A stretch of DNA of 25,942 nt from JACCZP01 sp050997195 (GTDB lineage Bacteria > Actinomycetota > Thermoleophilia > Solirubrobacterales > Thermoleophilaceae). Both the position numbers and the translations under genes were made by a program. Under the pieces are notes generated by a model. The model did not search any database, was not told where the DNA came from, and saw nothing but the letters and a program-made list of their open reading frames with translations. This document shows positions 7,724 to 14,914 of the stretch, piece after piece (the stretch's first letter is position 1; every line of letters starts with the position of its first letter). Location: NCBI GenBank assembly GCA_050997195.1, contig JBPCRE010000013.1:1-25942 (forward strand). Reading direction: 5' to 3'.

Positions 7724-7774
7724 GGCCGACTGCTTATCACGGGCGCCACCCGAGCCTCCACCGCGGCTCCTAAC

Positions 7775-8491
7775 GTGTCCGCCGTGGCCGAGCCCGCCGC
7801 CTGGAGGCGCCCCGACCGCCGACGGGTGCGGCGCATCCTCGAGCGACTCCGGGAGGCCTACGGGCGACCGGTGCTCACTCCGCACCGCGCCCCGATCGAC
7901 GAGCTCGTGCTCACGGTGCTCTCCCAGCACACGAGCGATCGCAACCGCGACCGTGCCTACCGGCGCCTGCGCGCCCGCCTGCCCTCCTGGGGGCAGGTGA
8001 GCGCGGCGCCGGTCGAGGAGGTGGAGGAGGCCATCCGCCCCGGGGGCCTCTCCAACCAGAAGGCCGAGCGCATCAAGCGGATTCTCGACGCGGTGGGCGA
8101 GGACGACCTCGGGTGGCTCGAGCACGCGCCGCTCGCCGAGGGCCGCGACCACCTCTGCTCGCTGCCCGGGGTGGGCCGCAAGACGGCGGCGTGCGTGCTG
8201 CTCTTCTCCTACGGGCGCCCCGACGTGCCGGTGGACACCCACGTGCATCGGGTGGGCACCCGCCTCGGGCTCTTCCGTCCCGGCGCGTCGCTCGAGGAGG
8301 CCCATGACGAAGCCGCGCGCCTCCTTGGCCCCGAGGACGCCTACGAGCTTCACGTGTCTCTCATCCGCCACGGTCGGCGCACCTGCGTGGCGCGTACCCC
8401 GCGGTGCGCGGCCTGCCCGCTGCTCTCGCTCTGCCCCGAGGGGCGGACGCGCATGCGCGCGGGAAACGCGGCCCGATCTCGGCCTCGATGA
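7775..8491 (+). CDS. nth: Endonuclease III (DNA glycosylase/AP lyase)
   Basis: Base-excision repair enzyme that removes oxidised pyrimidines and cleaves the abasic site; 238 residues. Seen: the helix-hairpin-helix LPGVGRKTAACVL with the catalytic Lys, the catalytic Asp in VDTHVHRVGTRLG, and a C-terminal [4Fe-4S] loop with the exact spacing C-x6-C-x2-C-x5-C (CVARTPRC, then C, then C). The N-terminal LTVLSQHTSDRNRDRAY corresponds to the family's LSxQTxD region. The start is GTG 7775, with GTG 7784 as an equally possible in-frame alternative; neither has a good ribosome binding site. The stop overlaps the start of the transporter gene (ATGA), so the two are probably cotranscribed. Confidence 0.93.
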   Translation: MSAVAEPAAWRRPDRRRVRRILERLREAYGRPVLTPHRAPIDELVLTVLSQHTSDRNRDRAYRRLRARLPSWGQVSAAPVEEVEEAIRPGGLSNQKAERIKRILDAVGEDDLGWLEHAPLAEGRDHLCSLPGVGRKTAACVLLFSYGRPDVPVDTHVHRVGTRLGLFRPGASLEEAHDEAARLLGPEDAYELHVSLIRHGRRTCVARTPRCAACPLLSLCPEGRTRMRAGNAARSRPR

Positions 8492-9365
8492 GCCGGACCC
8501 GACTCGCCGAGGTGGGCCTCGTGGCCATGGCCGCCGTCTGGGGGCTCACGTTCGTGATGGTGCAGGACGCCATCGCGGTCCTGCCCACCATGGCCTTTTT
8601 GGCCTACCGCTTCGGGTCGGCCGCGCTGCTGGTGGCGCTGGTCTTTCGCCGGCAGCTGGCTCTCCTGGGGTCCGCCGGCTGGCGCGCCGGGGCGCTCATG
8701 GGCGTCTTCCTCACGGGTGGGTACGTGTTCCAGACCCTGGGGCTCGAGGCCACCACGGCCTCGAACGCCGGTTTCATCACCGGACTCTTCGTGGTGATCA
8801 CCCCGGTTGCGGCGGCCGTCGTGCTCGGTGACCGGATCCCGGGCGTGGCGTGGGTAGCGGCGGCGGTGTCCGCGCTCGGCCTCTACCTGCTGTCGGGCGC
8901 GGCCGGGCTCAACCTGCGCGGCGACGGGCTCGAGCTGCTCTGCGCCGTGGCCTTCGCCGGCCACATCCTCGCCACGGCTCGCGCCGCGCGCGTCCACGGG
9001 GTGGGCGCCCTGCTCGCGGTGCAGCTGCTCGTGTGCGCGATCTTCTGCCTCGCGGTGGCCGCGGCGCTGGGCCAGCTCGAGGCGCCGCGGGGTGCCACCG
9101 TGTGGTCGGCCCTGCTCGTGACCTCCGTAGTGGCCAGCGCGCTCGGCTTCGCGTTCAGACCTACGCCCAGATCCATGCCTCCTCCGCCCGCACCGCGCTC
9201 ATCCTCGCCTCCGAGTCCGCCTTCGCCGGACTCTTCGGCTACGCCCTGGCCGGCGACCGCCTGACCGCTCTCGGGTGGCTCGGTGCGGCCCTCATCATGG
9301 CCGCCATCGTGGCGGTGGAGATCGCGCCCCGGCTTCGGCCACCGCGTCCGTTGCCCGAGGGCTGA
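8488..9365 (+). pseudogene. EamA/DMT-family transporter, frameshifted near 9154
   Basis: A ten-helix drug/metabolite transporter of about 292 residues if repaired. The ATG at 8488 overlaps the nth stop (ATGA). The first frame encodes helices 1 to about 8 (LAEVGLVAMAAVWGLTFV, then FITGLFVVITPVAAAVVLGD and so on) up to SALGFA at 9151-9153. It then turns into Pro/Ser-rich nonsense that ends at 9264. The expected continuation, QTYAQIHASSARTALIL and then ESAFAGLFGYALAGDRL, sits in the next frame from 9156 to the stop at 9365. One base is missing between 9151 and 9156. The downstream part is still well conserved, so the lesion is recent or is a sequencing or assembly error. No slippery heptamer is visible. 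The substrate is unknown; amino acids or metabolites are typical of the family. Confidence 0.82.
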
Positions 9366-9398
9366 CGGCCACGGGTCGGTCCCGCGCGCCGGGATCTC

Positions 9399-9404
9399 TA
9401 TAGT
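9399..9404 (+). promoter_or_regulatory. Probable -10 box of the dnaK operon promoter
   Basis: TATAGT lies 55 nt before the dnaK start, in the only AT-rich part of a 94-bp gap, immediately before an element that is shared with the clpB promoter. The -35 region is not clear by eye. Confidence 0.55.
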
Positions 9405-9407
9405 CCT

Positions 9408-9427
9408 CACTTAGATTTTCTCAAGGC
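9408..9427 (+). promoter_or_regulatory. Putative HspR operator (HAIR-like) upstream of dnaK
   Basis: The 20-mer CACTTAGATTTTCTCAAGGC matches an element upstream of clpB (14869-14888) at 17 of 20 positions, and in both cases begins 8-9 nt after the first base of a TATA box. The right half TCTCAAG resembles the HAIR half-site ACTCAAG known for HspR in other actinobacteria. The left half CTTAGA is an imperfect match to the other arm and the spacing is shorter than classical HAIR. The operon's last gene encodes an HspR-like repressor, so autoregulation is expected. Confidence 0.6.
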
Positions 9428-9459
9428 AGACCCCGAAGCACCCAAGGAGAGCGACTCAC

Positions 9460-11381
<1,922 letters not shown>

Positions 11382-11382
<1 letters not shown>

Positions 11383-12053
11383 TGACCCGGCCCACGCCCG
11401 ATCGGGACGCCGTGCGCGAGCAGCTGCGCGAGCAGCCGCCCGGGGCACGGGATCAGGCCGGCGCGGAGGAGGCGCCGGCCGCTCCCGGGGGTGCGCCCGC
11501 GGACGATCGGCAGCCCGCGGAGGCGGACTCCGACGCCCCTCAGGGGGCGCCCTCGGCCGACGCCGAGCCGAGCAACGGCGGGGAGCCCGCGGCGGCCGAG
11601 GCGGAGGTCGTGGACCCTCTCGCCGAGGCGGAGCGGTCCCGCGACCAGTACCTCTCGCTGGCCCAGCGCACCCAGGCCGACTTCGACAACTACCGGAAGC
11701 GCGCGGCCAGGGAGGCCGCCGCGGCGGGCGCGCGGGCCAAGGCCGGTCTCGCCCGGGAGATCATCCCGGCCGTCGACAACCTCGAGCGAGCCCTGGCCTC
11801 CGCCTCGGAGGCCGAGCAGGCGCTCGCCGGCGGCGTGCGCCTCGTGCACGCCGAGATGGTGGGGGCGCTCGCCCGCGGGGGCATCGAGGCCTTCGACCCG
11901 GAGGGCGAGCTCTTCGACCCCGTGCACCACGAGGCACTCACCACCCGCCCGCAGGAGGGCGTCGAGGCGGGCATGGTGCTCGACGTGGTGGAGAAGGGCT
12001 ATCGCCTCGGGGATCTCGTCCTGCGCCCCGCGCGCGTGGTGGTGTCCGCGTAG
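11382..12053 (+). CDS. grpE: Nucleotide exchange factor GrpE
   Basis: Dimeric ADP-release factor for DnaK; 223 residues. Residues 1 to about 75 are Glu/Pro/Ala/Gly-rich and probably disordered. Then comes the long helical region (DQYLSLAQRTQADFDNYRKRA, cut here for length) and the C-terminal beta domain with FDPVHHEALTT and GYRLGDLVLRPARVVV, the family's most conserved part. ATG 11382 overlaps the dnaK stop (TGATG), which fixes the start and implies coupled translation. dnaJ begins 3 nt after its stop. The long acidic N-terminal extension is typical of actinobacterial GrpE. Confidence 0.96.
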
Positions 12054-12056
12054 ATC

Positions 12057-13157
12057 ATGGCCACGCGCACCGATCCCTACAAGACGCTCGGCGTCGACAG
12101 GAAGGTCTCCCCGGAGGACCTGAAGAAGGCCTACCGCCGCCTCGCGCGGCAGTACCACCCCGACCGCAACGGCGGGGACGCGCAGGCCGAGGAGCGCTTC
12201 AAAGAGATCCAGGAGGCGTACTCGGTCCTGTCCGACCCCGAGAAACGCCGCGAGTACGACCAGGGCGGCGGCATGTTCGGAGGGGGGTTCGACCCAAAAG
12301 GTCGCGCCGCGGGAGGCTTTGGCGCCGGTGGGTTCGGGGACATCCTCTCCGACCTGTTCGGCGGCGCGTCGGCCGGTGGCGCCGCCGGTCGCCCTAGGAC
12401 CGAGCGCGGCCGGGACCTCGAGACCGAGGTGCACGTGTCCTTCGACCAGGCCGTGCAGGGCGCGCAGCTGCCGGTCAGCGTCTCGCTCTCGGCACCGTGC
12501 CCCACCTGCCGGGGCACCGGCGCGCGCCCGGGCACGACGCCCACGGTGTGCTCGCGCTGTCACGGCCGCGGGATCGAGTCCCAGGGGCAGGGACTGTTCT
12601 CGATCTCGCAGCCGTGCTCGCGCTGCGGCGGCACGGGCACCGAGATCACGGACCCGTGCTCCACGTGTCACGGACAGGGCAACACCCGGCAGGTCAAGCG
12701 CTACCGGGTGAACATCCCCGCCGGGGTGCGCGACGGCAGCCGCGTGCGCCTGGCCGGCAAGGGAGAGGCCGGTCCGCGTGGCGGGCCCGCCGGCGACCTC
12801 TACGTGGTCACCCGCGTGGAGGCCTCGTCGGTGTTCCGACGCAAGGGCGACAACCTCGAGGTCGACGTTCCGGTCACCATCGTCGAGGCCATCCGGGGCG
12901 CCACCGTGGAGGTGCCCACCCTGGCCGCCACCAAGCGCATCCGCGTGCCGGCCGGCACCCAGCACGGCACGGTGCAGCGCCTGCGCGGCGAGGGCCCGCC
13001 GAAGCTGAACGGCAAGGGCCGGGGGGACATCCACTACCGCCTGAACATCGACGTGCCCCGCTCGCTCTCCTCCGACCAGAAGGCCGCGGTGGACGACCTC
13101 GCCGAGGTGCTCGACGGCAATCCGCGCGAGCGGCTGTTCTCGGAGGAGGGGGCCTGA
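12057..13157 (+). CDS. dnaJ: Chaperone DnaJ (type I Hsp40)
   Basis: Co-chaperone that delivers substrates to DnaK and stimulates its ATPase; 366 residues. Domain order: J domain at 1-70 (DPYKTLGVDRKV, HPD motif in RQYHPDRNGG), a Gly/Phe-rich linker (MFGGGFDPKGRAAGG), then four zinc-binding CxxCxGxG repeats at about residues 147-212 (CPTCRGTG, CSRCHGRG, CSRCGGTG, CSTCHGQG), and the C-terminal substrate-binding domains with VEAIRGATVEVPTL. All four zinc motifs are complete. The start codon lies 3 nt after grpE. Its stop overlaps the hspR start (TGATG). Confidence 0.97.
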   Translation: MATRTDPYKTLGVDRKVSPEDLKKAYRRLARQYHPDRNGGDAQAEERFKEIQEAYSVLSDPEKRREYDQGGGMFGGGFDPKGRAAGGFGAGGFGDILSDLFGGASAGGAAGRPRTERGRDLETEVHVSFDQAVQGAQLPVSVSLSAPCPTCRGTGARPGTTPTVCSRCHGRGIESQGQGLFSISQPCSRCGGTGTEITDPCSTCHGQGNTRQVKRYRVNIPAGVRDGSRVRLAGKGEAGPRGGPAGDLYVVTRVEASSVFRRKGDNLEVDVPVTIVEAIRGATVEVPTLAATKRIRVPAGTQHGTVQRLRGEGPPKLNGKGRGDIHYRLNIDVPRSLSSDQKAAVDDLAEVLDGNPRERLFSEEGA

Positions 13158-13654
13158 TGGCTGCCTCGGGGTCGGGGCGCGGGCGCTCCGCCGGGCGCGT
13201 GGGCGAGGAGCGCGTACGCGGCGTGTACATGATCTCCGTGGCCGCGCAGCTCGCGGGCATGCACCCGCAGACCCTGCGCATCTACGAGACGCGCGGGCTC
13301 GTGACCCCGGGCCGCTCGGGGGGCAACACGCGCCTCTACTCCGAGGACGACGTCGAGCGCTTGCGCCGCATCCAGGCGCTCACCGGCGAGCTGGGCCTGA
13401 ACCTCGCGGGCGTCGAGCGGGTGCTCGAGCTCGAGCGCGAGCTCGAGGCCGCCCGGCGGCGCCTCGAGGTGCTCGAGCGCCGTGCCGAGCGGGCCAAGCG
13501 GATGCTCGAGGCCGAGCTCGAGGAGGTGCGGCGCTCAGCTCGGGCCGAGCTCGTGCGCTACGAGCCGCCGGCCGGCCGCGAGCTGGTGCCGGTGCGCGAC
13601 CTGCGCGCGGCACGGGTGCGGTTGCGGGTGCTTCCGAGCGACGGGGTGGCGTAG
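13157..13654 (+). CDS. hspR: HspR-type MerR-family heat-shock repressor
   Basis: A 165-residue MerR-family regulator at the end of the dnaK operon, the position of hspR in Streptomyces and Mycobacterium. Residues about 23-92 form the winged helix-turn-helix: MISVAAQLAGMHPQTLRIYE, then GLVTPGRSGGNTRLYSEDDVERL. Residues about 93-135 are a Leu/Glu/Arg-rich coiled coil expected to dimerise. Family knowledge: HspR binds HAIR operators upstream of dnaK and clpB and uses DnaK as co-repressor. Both those promoters here carry a matching element. ATG 13157 overlaps the dnaJ stop and has GGAGGAGG a few bases upstream. The C-terminal 30 residues are Arg/Val-rich and of unknown role. Confidence 0.92.
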   Translation: MAASGSGRGRSAGRVGEERVRGVYMISVAAQLAGMHPQTLRIYETRGLVTPGRSGGNTRLYSEDDVERLRRIQALTGELGLNLAGVERVLELERELEAARRRLEVLERRAERAKRMLEAELEEVRRSARAELVRYEPPAGRELVPVRDLRAARVRLRVLPSDGVA

Positions 13655-13666
13655 AGGCGTCTACGC
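13649..13666. terminator. Hairpin between convergent hspR and MOSC genes containing both stop codons
   Basis: GCGTAGA-GGCG-TCTACGC is a perfect 7-bp stem with a 4-nt loop. Each arm contains the TAG stop of one of the two convergent genes, read on opposite strands. There is no T-tract. It is a candidate bidirectional terminator, or a coincidence of two similar gene ends. Confidence 0.45.
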
Positions 13667-14134
13667 GGTACCGACGGCGTCCCCGACGCGGATGGTGCCA
13701 CTCCCCAGCAGATCGGCCCGCAGGCCGCCGCGGCCGCTCAGCGCCCTGAGCATCCCCGGCGCGGTGAGCCGCTCGAGGTGGCGGCAGGGATCGCAGGGGC
13801 GGTCGCCGGCGCAGTCGACCTCGCCGATGCGGAAGCGCTGCCCCACCAGCGCCTCGAGAGAGACTCCGCGCGTCACGACGTTCCGCCGAGCCATCGCCCC
13901 GGTCACCTCGAGGCCGAGCTCCTCGGCGGCGGCCTCGAGCGCCTCGGCCTCGACCAGGGTCAGCGCCTGGCCGGCGGTGATCCCGCGCCAGTCGGTCCAG
14001 GTGCCCACCCCGTCGTGGTAGCGGTCACCCGCGAGCCCGCGCCCGGCCACCGCGGCGGCGGACGCCACCGATCGAGGCTCCTCGGTGGCCGTCGAGCCGA
14101 TGAGGATGGCCTCGATGCGGCCGGACCCGCTCAC
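13661..14134 (-). CDS. MOSC domain protein
   Basis: A 157-residue single-domain MOSC protein. Family knowledge: MOSC domains occur at the C-terminus of molybdenum cofactor sulfurase and in YiiM/mARC-type proteins, and are thought to bind sulfur or Moco through a conserved Cys. Seen: GLAGDRYHDGVGTW, ITAGQALTLVEAEALE, RRNVVTRGVSLEALVGQRF, and CAGDRPCDPCRHLERL with the expected Cys. The GTG start at 14134 overlaps the bioY stop (GTGA), so it is the second gene of a two-gene unit. No link between BioY and a MOSC protein is known to me. It converges on hspR with a 6-nt gap. Confidence 0.85.
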   Translation of the reverse strand: MSGSGRIEAILIGSTATEEPRSVASAAAVAGRGLAGDRYHDGVGTWTDWRGITAGQALTLVEAEALEAAAEELGLEVTGAMARRNVVTRGVSLEALVGQRFRIGEVDCAGDRPCDPCRHLERLTAPGMLRALSGRGGLRADLLGSGTIRVGDAVGTA

Positions 14135-14736
14135 CGTGGGGGGTCGGGATCTTCTCCGCGGACGCGCCGCACGAGCTTCCATGCCGCGGGCAGGAGCCCG
14201 GCGGCGAGGGCGAGCTTGAAGAGATCGCCCGGGATGAACGGCACGAGGCCGAGGCCGAGGGTCTCGACGGCGCCCGAGCCCGTGACCGCGGCGAGCCAGG
14301 GAAGCCCCACCGCGTAGATGGCCACGCTTCCGGCGAGCATGGCCACCGCGGCCGAGGGCACCCGGCGGTCCCACCGGCGCTCGGCGAGCGCTCCGGTGAT
14401 GGCCGCGGCGATCGGGTAGCTCAGGAGATACCCGCCGGACGCGCCGAAGATCACGCCGACGCCGTCCGCCCCCCCCGCGTAGACGGGGGTACCCACGATC
14501 CCGAGAAGCAGGTAGAGCCCCATGCTCGCCGCCCCGCGCCCCGCACCGAGCGAGGCGCCCACGAGCAGGACGGCCATGGTCTGCCCGGTGATGGGAACCG
14601 GCGTGAAGGGGAGGGGGATCGAGATCTGGGCGGAGGCGGCCACGAGCAGCGCTCCCGCCAGGACGAGCACGGCGTCGGCCACGAGGCTCGTGCGCGGGAA
14701 CACGGCGAAGCGAAGGGTGGCTGCCTGAGGTTGCAT
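14131..14736 (-). CDS. bioY: Biotin transporter BioY (ECF S-component)
   Basis: Substrate-binding membrane subunit for biotin uptake through an energy-coupling-factor transporter; 201 residues and about six hydrophobic helices. Seen: a helix with LVLAGALLVAASAQISIPLPF, then TPVPITGQTMAVLLVGASLG (the family's most conserved stretch), GTPVYAGGADGVGVIFGASGGYLL, and LGLVPFIPGDLFKLALAAGL near the C-terminus. ATG 14736 has a perfect AGGAGG upstream. No EcfA/EcfT genes are in the window, so it would share the module with other S-components or act alone. It is divergent from clpB across 178 bp. I see no convincing BirA-type operator there. Confidence 0.93.
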   Translation of the reverse strand: MQPQAATLRFAVFPRTSLVADAVLVLAGALLVAASAQISIPLPFTPVPITGQTMAVLLVGASLGAGRGAASMGLYLLLGIVGTPVYAGGADGVGVIFGASGGYLLSYPIAAAITGALAERRWDRRVPSAAVAMLAGSVAIYAVGLPWLAAVTGSGAVETLGLGLVPFIPGDLFKLALAAGLLPAAWKLVRRVRGEDPDPPR

Positions 14737-14860
14737 GGGGGCCTCCTGCTCGGCGTTTACGAAGATGAAGGTGCGATGCGGCAGCGGAACCTAACAAGCT
14801 CGCCCCGAAGCCGGGGTCGCGCGCGGCCGCAGCGGACTGGGCACATCGACTCAATCTTGC
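14737..14860. other. Divergent bioY/clpB intergenic region
   Basis: Most of the 178-bp divergent gap. It holds the bioY ribosome binding site (AGGAGG on the minus strand), a small dyad CCCCG-AAGC-CGGGG at 14803-14816 of unknown role, and then the clpB promoter. No small gene is evident. Confidence 0.5.
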
Positions 14861-14866
14861 TATAAA
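14861..14866 (+). promoter_or_regulatory. Probable -10 box of the clpB promoter
   Basis: TATAAA lies 48 nt before the clpB start codon, directly before the element shared with dnaK. A weak TGGGCA sits about 17 nt upstream as a possible -35. Confidence 0.55.
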
Positions 14867-14868
14867 GG

Positions 14869-14888
14869 CACTTAGATTTCCTTAACGC
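14869..14888 (+). promoter_or_regulatory. Putative HspR operator upstream of clpB
   Basis: CACTTAGATTTCCTTAACGC, 17 of 20 bases identical to the dnaK element at 9408-9427 and at nearly the same offset from the TATA box. The mismatches fall in the right half, where the HAIR-like CTCAAG becomes CTTAAC. It fits the known HspR regulon (dnaK and clpB). Confidence 0.6.
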
Positions 14889-14914
14889 CAATCCGTCAGC
14901 CCGCGAGGAACCCC

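Noticed and set aside
7724..8371. N-terminal extension of the alpha/beta hydrolase reading across endonuclease III
   Set aside because: The hydrolase core starts normally at GTG 7723 and the extension is antisense to a gene with full catalytic and Fe-S motifs.
9154..9160. Programmed ribosomal frameshift in the EamA gene
   Set aside because: No slippery heptamer, no downstream pseudoknot evident, and this family is not known to use frameshifting; a mutation or sequencing error is simpler.
14745..14800. Possible BirA/BioR-type operator for bioY (TTGTTAGGTT and CGTAAACG on the minus strand)
   Set aside because: The two halves do not form the expected inverted repeat and the spacing is wrong.
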